Position numbers and translations under genes: made by a program
Origin: a bacterium
GTDB lineage: Bacteria; UBA8248
Direction of reading: 5' to 3'
Assembly: GCA_022825065.1 (NCBI GenBank)
Contig: JAJDYR010000018.1
Coordinates: forward strand, 97,606-161,605
DNA length: 64,000 nucleotides
Shown: piece after piece, positions 55,354 to 64,000 of the stretch
Numbering within the stretch: the stretch's first letter is position 1
Layout: each line of letters opens with the position of its first letter
The notes under the pieces: generated by a model
Database searches by the model: none
What the model saw: the letters and a program-made list of their open reading frames with translations, nothing else
What the model was told of the DNA's origin: nothing

Positions 55354-55505
55354 CCGATCGCAAGGGCCCGCCTCCATTCCCCATATCATGCCGCAGCGGG
55401 CCGCACCCCCTCTCGCCGCTTCCGGTTCCCTCGCCGGGGGCGGCGGGAAGCCTCATGAGCGGAGGGGATGAGGAGGACGAATCAACCGAATCCAGGAGAG
55501 ATAAT

Positions 55506-57824
55506 ATGAGCCGACCTGAAAAACAGTTTCTCAAGAAAAGCTCTTTTTCATTCTTGGCGATCTTTTTCGCGCTTATTTTTGCTTTGACGCTACCAGGCTG
55601 CGGCGGCGGTGGTGGCGGCCCGAGAGTGTCACAGCCACCGATGGTCATGCCGACGCCGGACTCGATGCCAGGCGGTGGCGGCGTGCAGATACCTGAAGCA
55701 GTGACCTCCCTGCGTGAAGCCGCGAGAGCCATCCCGCGACTCGGAAGAAGATCCGTTACGCAATCCGGCAACACGGACGGAAACAACGTCACAACGGACA
55801 CGGCCGAAGCCGTGTTCGATTACGGGCAAATGACAATGTCCGTTACCCGATCCGATGGAACCCGGCTTACGCTGGACAGTATGGCAGATGCATCTTCAAC
55901 CGCGCTTGGCACGCCGGTTCGGAATGGCCAGATTTCCCGTAAATGGCAGTTGGAAAAACAATTTTCCGGCAACACCGCAACTGTTCGGAGTTTCGGTGAA
56001 ATTCCCGCCAGTGAATTTCCACTACGCGCCGTCCGGGCATCAGGAAATTATGCGACCAATGACACTGTAATTAAACAATGGGAGGCCAGTGGTCGAAGCA
56101 ATCCCCTTGTACCCCAGAGCTATATCGATTGGCTGAAGAAGCTGCATGTGAACCTGGTCGGTTTTTCCGTATCTCTCCACTATGAAGACAGCATGGATAG
56201 CACGGTGGAACGCCTATATACCGGGGACACCGTCTTGACATACTCTGATGACGCTATCCGGCAATTCATCCGGGAATTCAAGCAACATGGCATTGACACT
56301 TATCTGACCCTGTCTTTCGAATCTGAGGATGCCGAAAACTCGAGTCGCCCCGTGCTCCGGTGGCAACTCGGAGATTCGGGCGAGCCGCAAACAGGTGTTC
56401 CACCAGACGATCCAGATGTTTTCGTGAGGATTTTGCCCGAAAACTGGCCCTGGAACCCAAACCACCCCGATCATAAAAGATTCGTCGCCGAATTCTGGAA
56501 AACTCTTACGGATCAAGCGGTGCATTTCGCCCGAATCGCGGAAGAAGAAGGCGTTCCTATATTCTCGCTGGGAACGGAAACCGATCGCCTTTTTCTTCGA
56601 ACTCGTACAGGGGACTCTTGGCCCAACGATTTCAGGCAGGAACTACAAAATATGGTGCGCCGCGTGCGTGAGGTGTACAGTGGTCTATTAACCTATGACA
56701 TGCACTACAGCGCACTCACATTTGACGAGCCCGGCGCAGGGTATGTCTGGGAAGATCTGGGCCTTGATATCGTGGGTGTCAGCGCCTATTTCGAAATGGC
56801 GGATTCGCCGCCGACATCCGTCATAAGCGTCGAAGATTTTGAAAAGCGTTACGAGGAGGTATTTCAAAAATACCTCAAGCCCCTGGCTGAAAGAAACCCT
56901 GGTCGACCAATCGTGTTCCTGGAGTACGGCACTATCGATACCCTCGAAGGTCCTGCGTCTCCGGGCGCGACCGATTTCCGGGCATTTGTATTTGAAGACA
57001 GGGATGGCAATGGACTCGACGACGGCCGGGAAAATCAGGCAAACATGTATCAGGCTTTGATCAACACCATGGCCAGATACCCTGGTTTGGTCAATGGCAT
57101 TTTATGGACAGAAAGTTGGGTGGCGAGCGATGAGCTGTGGGCGGAATATTGGGCGGGACGCCGCCACTGGAATGTACGTGACAAGCTGTCGGAAGACGTC
57201 GTGCGGTTGGCTCACGAATCGTGGGCGGATTGGTTGACCGGAGGATACTGGATGCTTGTCGACGGAAACTCGGAAGTAACCGATGTAGGCGCGTTCGTGG
57301 ACGGGCCGGAACTGGCCGGCGCCCCGACGCTCCCATCTCTTGGTACGGCGACCTACCAGGGGTTTGCAACGGGTGGGTATGCCGCTGTATACGGCTCCGA
57401 CTATCCCAACGTAACCGCAGGGTCGCATGAAGTCGGGGAATACGAGGGTCAGCTGGAGCTGACGGCGGATTTCGGGACGCGCCGCATCAGCGGGCGGGTC
57501 CACTCGATATCCCTGAGCGGCATACATACGCCAACGGGAGGGTCATCCCGCCCGATCACGGATGTTGCGGCGCCGTATGTGTTCAGCCTTGGTGAAACCA
57601 GTTTCGATACCAGTGGGTTCACGGGAAATACGACCGTGTCATCGACAAACCCCGGAATCAGCGTCGAGAACTCAGCCGGCTCCTGGGGCGGGAAATTTTC
57701 CGTCGTGTCCGACGGCGATGGAAACCCGCGACTCGTAGCCGGAACGCATGGCGAGGAGTTCACAACTGCGGGGGGCACCGAGGCCGGATTTATCGGAGCG
57801 TTCGCGGGGGTTACAGGTCGATAG
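55506..57824 (+). CDS. Surface lipoprotein: glycosidase domain fused to TbpB-like barrel
   Basis: A 772-residue protein from ATG 55506 (AGGAG upstream; earlier in-frame starts lack a site). Signal peptide and lipobox LTLPGC plus a poly-Gly linker; a TIM-barrel glycoside hydrolase (GH113-like features) in the middle with acid/base candidate E in SLGTETDRLF (near residue 357) and nucleophile candidate E in IVFLEYGTID (near 473); then a C-terminal TbpB-like barrel (GTATYQGFATGGYAAVYG, SAGSWGGKFSV, VAGTHGEEF). A cell-surface polysaccharide hydrolase is the likely role. The barrel may mediate export or binding. The combination is unusual. Confidence 0.8.
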   Translation: MSRPEKQFLKKSSFSFLAIFFALIFALTLPGCGGGGGGPRVSQPPMVMPTPDSMPGGGGVQIPEAVTSLREAARAIPRLGRRSVTQSGNTDGNNVTTDTAEAVFDYGQMTMSVTRSDGTRLTLDSMADASSTALGTPVRNGQISRKWQLEKQFSGNTATVRSFGEIPASEFPLRAVRASGNYATNDTVIKQWEASGRSNPLVPQSYIDWLKKLHVNLVGFSVSLHYEDSMDSTVERLYTGDTVLTYSDDAIRQFIREFKQHGIDTYLTLSFESEDAENSSRPVLRWQLGDSGEPQTGVPPDDPDVFVRILPENWPWNPNHPDHKRFVAEFWKTLTDQAVHFARIAEEEGVPIFSLGTETDRLFLRTRTGDSWPNDFRQELQNMVRRVREVYSGLLTYDMHYSALTFDEPGAGYVWEDLGLDIVGVSAYFEMADSPPTSVISVEDFEKRYEEVFQKYLKPLAERNPGRPIVFLEYGTIDTLEGPASPGATDFRAFVFEDRDGNGLDDGRENQANMYQALINTMARYPGLVNGILWTESWVASDELWAEYWAGRRHWNVRDKLSEDVVRLAHESWADWLTGGYWMLVDGNSEVTDVGAFVDGPELAGAPTLPSLGTATYQGFATGGYAAVYGSDYPNVTAGSHEVGEYEGQLELTADFGTRRISGRVHSISLSGIHTPTGGSSRPITDVAAPYVFSLGETSFDTSGFTGNTTVSSTNPGISVENSAGSWGGKFSVVSDGDGNPRLVAGTHGEEFTTAGGTEAGFIGAFAGVTGR

Positions 57825-58441
57825 ATACTGATTTTGCACATCACTTGACAGGAGTGCAGGTGCTCGTGCGTCAACGGCAATGCCGATGCGGCCGTCTTCT
57901 CCGCCATCGGGAACGCCGGGGATACCGACTGCCCGGGCCTGAAAAACCGGGTGCTCCATTTCTGGAAAGCTGACCCTTAGATTTTAGAGGTTTCACGGCA
58001 GACCCCTTTGGGGTCGGCGACGCCCCCTTCATCAGGGACGACTCCAGCCGAACTCCCGGATACGACGACTCGTCAAGGACAAGCGAGTGGGAGCTGCATG
58101 AGAATGGTGGATGCCAGCGCCGCCTCTCTTCGGGCAGCCAGGCTCGGAAGGATTGACGACAACGCATTTCCCCGCATTCGCCGTCGTCGGGCTGAACCTG
58201 CGCGCGCATAGATCACACAACGGGGTGCGCCGGGAGAGAGGCGGCGTTTTGCTCAACGGGAGCGAGACGGCGCTTGGCGAATGCCCCGGATGGAAACTTC
58301 GTCGCACGCCGGCGCTTCCGGGCAGTCGCCGGTCTCCTTTCTTGACGGGCCGAAGCCTGTGTGTGATGATTTTCCCATCACCACATTTCAGAGAATGCGA
58401 TTGCACACTGGGCCATAGATCCAACCGGGGAGGGAAAGTCT
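57825..58441. other. Intergenic, no gene seen
   Basis: No convincing open frame. A promoter candidate for the ABC operon is at 58342-58370. Around 57850-57960 the DNA resembles a decayed barrel-type coding stretch (CATCGGGAACGCCGGGG), but I could not follow a frame. Confidence 0.45.
58342..58370 (+). promoter_or_regulatory. Candidate promoter of the sugar-binding-protein gene
   Basis: TTGACG, 17-base spacer, GATGAT, followed 70 bases later by the GGGAGGG ribosome site and ATG at 58442. Weak -10. Confidence 0.4.
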
Positions 58442-59392
58442 ATGAAGCGCATGATTGGAATCGTTATCGTGGCGGTTGCGTTCGCCGGGTTCACGTCGCC
58501 CGCGTTCGCGAAGGACATCAAGATCGGCATCGTGGTGGAAACGCTGGGGAACCCGTATTTCGCGTGTCTCAAGCGCTCCGCCGAGGCGGAGGCCAAGAAC
58601 CATCCCAACGTCAAGCTCACCGTTCTGAGCGGCGCCCTGGGCACCGACCTGATCGGCGTCACCAAAATGATAGACGACTTGATCCAGAAGCGCGTGCACG
58701 TGCTCGCCTTCAGCGCCATCGACCCCAACGCGATGGTGCAGACGGTCAAGAAGGTGCAGAAAAACGGCATCCGCGTGCTCATCCATTCCGACGACCTGGC
58801 CAAGCAGGTGGCGCGGCACTTCGTCGGGCCGGATCAGTACTACGGGCAGTCCGCGGTCGCCAGGGCCGTCGCCGAGGAACTGGGCGGCAAGGGCAAGGTC
58901 GCGCTCATGGAAGGCGTGCCGGGCAACATGTCGAGCATCCTGCGGAAAAGGGGCGCCAGGGACACGCTGGCCAAGTACAAGGGCATCAAGGTGGTCGGCG
59001 TCTGGGCGGCCAACTGGGACCGCGCGCAGGGACTCAAGAAAGCCGAAGACATCCTGACGGCGCACCCCGACATCTCGGCCATCGTCGCCGTGAACGACGA
59101 CATGGCCCTGGGCGCGCTGCAGGCCGTCAAGGCGCGCGGCAAGCTCGGCAAGATCATCGTCACGGGCTTCAACGGCGTCGAGGAGGCGATGCAGGAAGTG
59201 TACCGCGGCAACATGCTGGCGACCGTGCTGACTTTCTGCGACTCCGTCGGCAAGCAGCTCGTCCGCACGGGCGTCGACGTGGCGATGGACAAGGACGACA
59301 AGTCCAAGTACACGATCGACACCGGCACGATTCCGCTCGACACGAGACTGCTCCAGGCGGTCGGAAAGAACCTCAAGGCCGGCATCAAGTAA
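58442..59392 (+). CDS. Ribose-type sugar ABC transporter substrate-binding protein
   Basis: A 316-residue periplasmic protein with a signal peptide (IGIVIVAVAFAGFTSPAFA) and the two-lobed LacI/RbsB-type fold: KIGIVVETLGNPYFACLKRS near the N-terminus, the hinge segment AIVAVNDDMALGALQAV, and IIVTGFNGVEEAMQEV. These are typical of pentose and galactose binding proteins. It starts an operon-like run that ends with the permease at 62967-63977. Sugar specificity is not visible. Confidence 0.9.
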   Translation: MKRMIGIVIVAVAFAGFTSPAFAKDIKIGIVVETLGNPYFACLKRSAEAEAKNHPNVKLTVLSGALGTDLIGVTKMIDDLIQKRVHVLAFSAIDPNAMVQTVKKVQKNGIRVLIHSDDLAKQVARHFVGPDQYYGQSAVARAVAEELGGKGKVALMEGVPGNMSSILRKRGARDTLAKYKGIKVVGVWAANWDRAQGLKKAEDILTAHPDISAIVAVNDDMALGALQAVKARGKLGKIIVTGFNGVEEAMQEVYRGNMLATVLTFCDSVGKQLVRTGVDVAMDKDDKSKYTIDTGTIPLDTRLLQAVGKNLKAGIK

Positions 59393-59474
59393 GAGTTCAA
59401 ACGCGGCGCCGCGCGGCGGAGGCGGGGGTATCGACCTCCCGTCTCCCCGCGCGTCCTCGCCTGAGGGGACGGAC

Positions 59475-60680
59475 ATGCCCATTCCACGCGACGTGCTCCA
59501 GGCCGAAATCGACCGGCGGCTGGCGAACACCCGGCGGCTGATGGCGGAACGCGAATACGACGCCCTGATCGTCTACGGCAACAACAAGCTCTCCGGCAGC
59601 CTGCGCTATCTGACCGACTACTTTCCCGACCGGGCGGGCTGGATCAGCTTGACGGCCACGGAGACCTCCATCGTCGACGGGGGCGCGGCCTTCATCACGC
59701 AGAGCGACGATCCCGCGCTCATGGTCGATCCGGGCCTCATGCCGACGCGCGAGGTGTGCGTCCCGCGCATCGTGGCGGGGGAGGGCTTTTCGGCGAAAAA
59801 GGGCGACGGCCTCTCCGTCGAGAACCTGGAGATGCTCATCCGCGAGGCGGGCGACGTGAAGCGCGTCGGCGTCGAGACGTTCGACAAGTTCCCGGCCCCG
59901 CTCTACGCCGGAATGAGGGAGACGTTCCCCGACCTCGAAATCGTGCGCTCGACCATCGTGGAGGAACTCCGGATGGTGAAGAGCGATTTCGACCTGGAGA
60001 TGATGCGCAAGGCGGGCCGCGTGGCGGATCTGGGGCATGAGACCGTCGCCGCCATCCTGGGTGAGGAGGGCGTCGGCACGACCGAACTCGAACTCATCCG
60101 CGCCGCCGAGCACGCGATGCGCTCGGCCGACCCGATTTACGAGGATTCGTGCAGTTCTTCGCCCAGCCTCATCTGCAGCGGCTATCCGGTGGCGGGCGCG
60201 CTGTTGCACATGCCCAGCCCGGGCAAGGCTATCGAGCGCGGCAACGTCGTGCACTGGGACATCTGCATGAGGTTCGAGGGCTATCCGGTCGACTCCTCGC
60301 GCACGCGCGCCATGGGGCCGGTGACGGATACCCACCGGCGCGCCTACGAGACGATTCTCGAGATTCAGCGGACGGTCATCGAGGAAGCGAAGCCGGGCGT
60401 CATTGCGAGCAGGCTCGTCGATACGGCCGAGGCGATGGCCCGCGACGCCGGGTTCGACTTGTGGGACAGGTTCCTGGGCCACGGCCTGGGGTGGGACATC
60501 CACGAGCGCCCCGACATGGGGATCGAGAAGATCCCCCTCGAGGAACATATGGTGCTCGCCGTCGAACCGCGCATCGCCGTCGACAACACCTACCTGTTCG
60601 GCAACGAGGACATGGTGCACGTCACGAAAGACGGCGGCGTCTCCTTTACGTCGTTTCCGAAGGAGCCGCTGGAGATATAG
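59475..60680 (+). CDS. M24-family metallopeptidase (Xaa-Pro aminopeptidase-like)
   Basis: A 401-residue peptidase with an N-terminal creatinase-like domain and a C-terminal pita-bread catalytic domain. Metal-binding candidates are D residues in HWDICMRFEGYPVDSSRTRA, H in GHGLGWDIHERPDM and E residues in LEEHMVLAVEPRIAVD. Members remove proline-linked N-terminal residues or cleave creatine or amide bonds. It sits between the binding protein and the transporter ATPase, so its substrate may be the transported compound, but that is inference. Confidence 0.87.
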   Translation: MPIPRDVLQAEIDRRLANTRRLMAEREYDALIVYGNNKLSGSLRYLTDYFPDRAGWISLTATETSIVDGGAAFITQSDDPALMVDPGLMPTREVCVPRIVAGEGFSAKKGDGLSVENLEMLIREAGDVKRVGVETFDKFPAPLYAGMRETFPDLEIVRSTIVEELRMVKSDFDLEMMRKAGRVADLGHETVAAILGEEGVGTTELELIRAAEHAMRSADPIYEDSCSSSPSLICSGYPVAGALLHMPSPGKAIERGNVVHWDICMRFEGYPVDSSRTRAMGPVTDTHRRAYETILEIQRTVIEEAKPGVIASRLVDTAEAMARDAGFDLWDRFLGHGLGWDIHERPDMGIEKIPLEEHMVLAVEPRIAVDNTYLFGNEDMVHVTKDGGVSFTSFPKEPLEI

Positions 60681-61350
60681 CGGCGCGTGGGGAGGATGTT
60701 CGCGCTCAAGGCCGCGGCGAACGCAGCATCGCTTGAGGGGGTTGTTGAAAAAGCCTCCCTGATAAAGGGGTGGGGGTTCACGGCGAGGGGGGAATGAGGG
60801 GTTCGGAGGGAATCACGCTTCACTCGTCCTTCCTTGGCTTGAAAACCAACCCCCCCTACCCCCCCTTGACAGGGGGGTATGAAAAGGCGAAGCCCCTCGA
60901 CGATGGGGTGGAAGGAAAGCCCCCTGACGAGGGAAGTATGAAAAGGCGACGCCCGCCGCGGGTAGAGGGGCTTTTGTTTTTTCTTGCCCCCCTGTCAAGG
61001 GGGGGTAGGGGGGGTTGCTCTTTTGACAAAGGTTTTTTCAACAACCCCGACAAGGGGAATATAAAAGCGATGCCTCCGAAGAGGGGTTTTTCAACAGGGC
61101 CTCCTCGTTGGATTAGACCTCCCTCATCCCGAGTAGGCGCGCTTGCGCGCCATATCGAGGGCCGGACGCGCTCCCCTCGACAGGTTCGGGGCAAACCCTT
61201 CGATACGCGGCTTCGCCGCTACTCAGGGTGAGGTGTGGCGGGGAGTTTCGCTGCCAGGCGAGGTGAACGTATCCGCTACAGAAACAGGGTTTTCAACAGG
61301 CTCTTTTGCGCCGCCCGCTCCTCCAACTGCTCCAACTGGAAGACTCGCCC
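60681..61350. repeat. Repeat block splitting the sugar transporter operon (G-tract copy D)
   Basis: No gene. Starts with GGGGTTGTTGAAAAAGCC (60738), then ACCCCCCCTTGACAGGGGGG (about 60853-60872) and the inverse CCCCCCTGTCAAGGGGGGGT (about 60987-61006), then TTTTTTCAACAACCCC. It ends with CGCGGCTTCGCCGC and a CTCAGGGTGAGG element (61205-61232). The block interrupts the operon between the M24 peptidase and the ATPase gene. Confidence 0.75.
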
Positions 61351-62937
61351 ATGACGTCATCCCCTTTCCATCCGACCGAATCCCGGCCCGACGGCGCGGA
61401 TGAGCGCCTCATCCTCGACATGCGCGGCATCGGCAAGCGGTTCCCGGGCGTCGTGGCTTTGGACGGGGTGGACTTCAGCGTGCGGCCCGCCGAGGTGCAC
61501 GTGCTGCTGGGCGAGAACGGGGCCGGCAAGTCGACCATGATCAAGATCATCTCGGGCGTCGTCGAAAAAGATACCGGCGAGATGGAGTTCGAAGGAGAGG
61601 TGATCGAGAGGTGCTCGCCCGCGCTCACGCGCGAACTCGGGGTCAGCGTGATCCATCAGGAGTTGAGCCTCGTGCGGCTGATGGACGTGAAGAGCAATCT
61701 CTTCCTGGGCCGCGATTTGAGGAGCAAGAACAGATGGCTCGGGCGGCTGGGCGTGCGCGACGAGGCGGCGATGGAGCGGCGCTGCCGCGAGATTTTCACC
61801 GAACTTAAGATAGATATCGACCCGAACGCCCAAGTCTTGGGTTTGAGTCTCTCGGACATGCAGTTTCTCGAGATCGCCAAGGCGGTGGCCTTCGACGCCA
61901 AGGTCATCCTGATGGACGAACCCACCTCGTCCCTGGGTCCCGGGGAGAAGGAAGCGCTCTTCGAGGTCATCGAACGCCTGACGGCGCGCGGCATCGGGGT
62001 CGTCTACGTCTCCCACACGCTGGAGGACTGCCTCGCGATCGGCGATCGCATTTCCGTCCTGCGCGACGGGCGCCACGTCGGGACGATAGGCGCCGAGAAC
62101 ACCGGGGTCGACACCCTGATCCGCATGATGACGGGGCGCACCTTCAGCGAGCGCTACCCCAGGATTTCGGGAAAGGTGGGCGGGGAGGTTCTCGATGTCA
62201 GGAATTTCACGACGCAAGGCGTGTTCAGCGACGTGAGCTTCAAGGTGAATCGGGGCGAGATTCTCGGTTTCGCAGGTCTGGTGGGAGCGGGAAGGACGGA
62301 ACTGTTCCGCGCGCTGTTCGGTCTCGACAGGCTGGACGGCGGTGAGTTGTTCATCGACGGCGAACCGGTGAGAATCAGGAAACCCCGCGACGCCATACGC
62401 CACGGGCTGTCTTTCCTGACCGAAGACCGCAAGAACCAGGGCGTGTTCCCGCTCCTCTCGGTGCTGGAGAACCTGCTGATCACCCTGTTCAACTTCGGCA
62501 GGGAGAGCCGCTCCCGAAGGCTCACGCGCCTGCTCGGCTGGGTCAACGGCTCGGGCGCGGATGGCCTCTCGCGCGATTACGTGGAGCGGCTGAGCATCAA
62601 GGTCGCTTCCCTCACGGATCAGATCGCCCAGCTCAGCGGCGGGAACCAGCAGAAGGTGCTCCTCGCGCGGGGGATATCCACGGGCGCGCGCATCGTCATC
62701 CTGGATGAGCCGACCAAGGGCGTCGACGCGGGCGCCAAGGTGGAGATTTACCGCATCCTCGAGGAACTCGCGCAAATGGGGGTGGCGATCATCGTGATAT
62801 CCTCGGAACTGCCCGAGGTCACGGCGATCTGCAGCCGGATCATCGTGATGAACGAGGGCCGCATCACCGGCGAGGTTCTAAGAGAAGACGCCGACGCGGA
62901 GACCATCATGCGCTACGCGACGGGCACGGCGGCGTAA
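61351..62937 (+). CDS. Ribose/galactose-type sugar ABC transporter ATPase (tandem)
   Basis: A 528-residue duplicated ATPase (RbsA/MglA type). The first cassette has Walker A GENGAGKST, the signature-like LSDMQFLEIAKAVAFDAKV and Walker B VILMDEPTSSLG. The second has a degenerate Walker A (GLVGAGRTELFRAL), the signature LSGGNQQKVLLARGI and ILDEPTKGVDAGAK. This asymmetry is normal in the family. ATG at 61351 is chosen because GGAAGA lies ten bases upstream. It energises import with the downstream permease and the binding protein at 58442. Confidence 0.93.
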   Translation: MTSSPFHPTESRPDGADERLILDMRGIGKRFPGVVALDGVDFSVRPAEVHVLLGENGAGKSTMIKIISGVVEKDTGEMEFEGEVIERCSPALTRELGVSVIHQELSLVRLMDVKSNLFLGRDLRSKNRWLGRLGVRDEAAMERRCREIFTELKIDIDPNAQVLGLSLSDMQFLEIAKAVAFDAKVILMDEPTSSLGPGEKEALFEVIERLTARGIGVVYVSHTLEDCLAIGDRISVLRDGRHVGTIGAENTGVDTLIRMMTGRTFSERYPRISGKVGGEVLDVRNFTTQGVFSDVSFKVNRGEILGFAGLVGAGRTELFRALFGLDRLDGGELFIDGEPVRIRKPRDAIRHGLSFLTEDRKNQGVFPLLSVLENLLITLFNFGRESRSRRLTRLLGWVNGSGADGLSRDYVERLSIKVASLTDQIAQLSGGNQQKVLLARGISTGARIVILDEPTKGVDAGAKVEIYRILEELAQMGVAIIVISSELPEVTAICSRIIVMNEGRITGEVLREDADAETIMRYATGTAA

Positions 62938-62966
62938 GTGAGATGGTGCGGTAAGGGAGGGGAGCA

Positions 62967-63977
62967 ATGAGCAATGAGGTAACGACGGATAGCGGGCGCG
63001 GATCGGTCGCCGAAGCGAGGGAGGGATACAGCATCTCCTCCCTCATCGCGTCCGGCTTTTCCAGATACGGCTTGAACCTCGCGCTCGTCCTGTTGATCGT
63101 CTTTCTCTCCATCACGGCGGAGAATTTCTTCACCGTCTCGAACATGATGAACATCCTGCTCCAGTCATCGAACATCGGCATCATGGCGGCGGGCCTCACG
63201 CTCGTCATCATCTGCGCGGAGATCGACCTCTCGGTGGCCTCCATCCAGTCGATGGGCGCGGTCGTCGTCGCGCTTCTGCTCAAGGAATACGGCGTGCCCA
63301 TCGTGCCCGCGGTGCTCGCCACGCTGCTCCTCGGCGTCGTGCTGGGCGCCGTGAGCGGAGTCTTCGTGGGCTGGTTCGCGATTCCCGCCTTCATCCTCAC
63401 CCTGGCGATGGACAGCCTTGCGCGCGGCGGCGCGCTCATCCTGACGGGCGAGCAGTCCATCTTCGGCCTGCCCGAGGCGTTCAGCGTGGTGGGGCAGGGC
63501 TACCTGGGCCCGTTCCCCATGGCCGCCGTCATCATGGCCGTCGTCTTCCTGGCGGCGCACCTCATCCTCTCGCGCACCGTCCTGGGCACGAACATCTACG
63601 CCGTCGGCGGCAACAAGGAGGCCGCCCGCGTCGCCGGCGTGAACGTCTTCGCCGTCAAGCTGTTCGTGCTCGTCTTCAGCGCCTTCTGCGGCGCACTCGC
63701 GGGCGTGGTGATGGCCTCGCGCCTCATGGCCGCCCAGGCCATCATGGGCATGTTCGACCTGATGGACGTCATCGCCGCGGTCGTCATCGGCGGCGCCTCG
63801 CTGCTGGGCGGCGAGGGCCGCGTCATCGGCACCGTCATCGGAACGCTCATCATCGCGTGCATCCGAAACGGCCTGAACCTGCTCGGCATCGCCGCCGACT
63901 GGCAGCTGCTGGCCGTGGGCGCGATCATCATCCTGGCCGTCCTGCTCGACTACGTGGGGAAGAAGCGCACGGCGTAG
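62967..63977 (+). CDS. Ribose-type sugar ABC transporter permease
   Basis: A 336-residue multi-pass membrane protein (roughly nine or ten helices) of the RbsC/BPD_transp_2 family. The EIDLSVASIQSMGAVVVALL and GGNKEAARVAGVNVFAVKLF (cytoplasmic coupling loop) segments are typical. It completes the transporter. A ribosome site (GGAGGGGAG) precedes the ATG. A copy of the repeated GTTGTTGGGAAAGCC edge begins just after the stop and runs off the window. Confidence 0.93.
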   Translation: MSNEVTTDSGRGSVAEAREGYSISSLIASGFSRYGLNLALVLLIVFLSITAENFFTVSNMMNILLQSSNIGIMAAGLTLVIICAEIDLSVASIQSMGAVVVALLLKEYGVPIVPAVLATLLLGVVLGAVSGVFVGWFAIPAFILTLAMDSLARGGALILTGEQSIFGLPEAFSVVGQGYLGPFPMAAVIMAVVFLAAHLILSRTVLGTNIYAVGGNKEAARVAGVNVFAVKLFVLVFSAFCGALAGVVMASRLMAAQAIMGMFDLMDVIAAVVIGGASLLGGEGRVIGTVIGTLIIACIRNGLNLLGIAADWQLLAVGAIIILAVLLDYVGKKRTA

Positions 63978-64000
63978 AGGTTGTTGGGAAAGCCTCTGCC
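63978..64000. repeat. Edge of another G-tract repeat element
   Basis: AGGTTGTTGGGAAAGCCTCTGCC matches the starting edge of copies A-D; the rest lies beyond the window. Confidence 0.6.

Overview
The window is 64 kb of mostly GC-rich DNA from an uncultured, probably Gram-negative bacterium. Evidence includes lipoproteins with LxGC lipoboxes, transferrin-binding-protein-like surface barrels, an F420-type luciferase-like oxidoreductase, many CoA/hot-dog enzymes, a UGSC-type selenoprotein, and numerous G-tract and REP-like intergenic repeats. This combination recalls metagenomic lineages such as Tectomicrobia or related phyla, but the sequence alone does not settle the phylum.

Layout. 0-29.5 kb is core metabolism: the C-terminus of an unknown repeat protein, a PaaI-type thioesterase, aconitase, a REP-associated transposase (RAYT), a SelA-like PLP enzyme, an LLM oxidoreductase, fumarase, an alcohol dehydrogenase and an SDR. 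These are followed by two MaoC/hot-dog pairs flanking an ADP-forming acyl-CoA synthetase, two carboxymuconolactone-decarboxylase (CMD/AhpD) proteins, tRNA-Lys, tRNA-Thr, a 3-hydroxyisobutyrate-dehydrogenase-like enzyme, Fe-SOD plus peroxiredoxin, MetF, a secreted phosphoesterase-like protein, and gltBD divergent from a LysR regulator.

29.6-45.5 kb is accessory. Small phage-like genes (29.9-30.6 kb) and a lysis/packaging cassette (39.8-43.0 kb: lysozyme, three-TM holin, winged helix, Mu gp27-like DUF3486) look like pieces of one Mu-like prophage. Between them lies a compact, lower-GC five-gene operon (36.3 to 30.8 kb, minus strand): DNA methyltransferase, small BglII-like nuclease candidate, ParB-like protein, SNF2-like helicase and DUF3883 protein. 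I do not recognise this combination as a named defence system. A toxin-antitoxin patch follows (43.0-45.5 kb), including a HicA gene broken by an in-frame TAG and a tRNA-like 3' fragment.

45.5-64 kb: tandem CocE-type hydrolases, a UGSC selenoprotein translationally coupled to its partner, a class V aminotransferase, a 1.4 kb array of degenerate promoter-plus-inverted-repeat units, two surface lipoproteins (one a glycosidase-barrel fusion), and a ribose-type sugar ABC transporter interleaved with an M24 peptidase.

Main discoveries: (1) two genes with in-frame TGA codons best explained as selenocysteine, an AhpD-like protein with a C-x-x-U site and a UGSC protein, each followed by a hairpin at the position expected for a bacterial SECIS; (2) the five-gene defence-like operon; (3) the repeat array before the surface lipoproteins; (4) a REP doublet inside the coding sequence of a REP-associated transposase.
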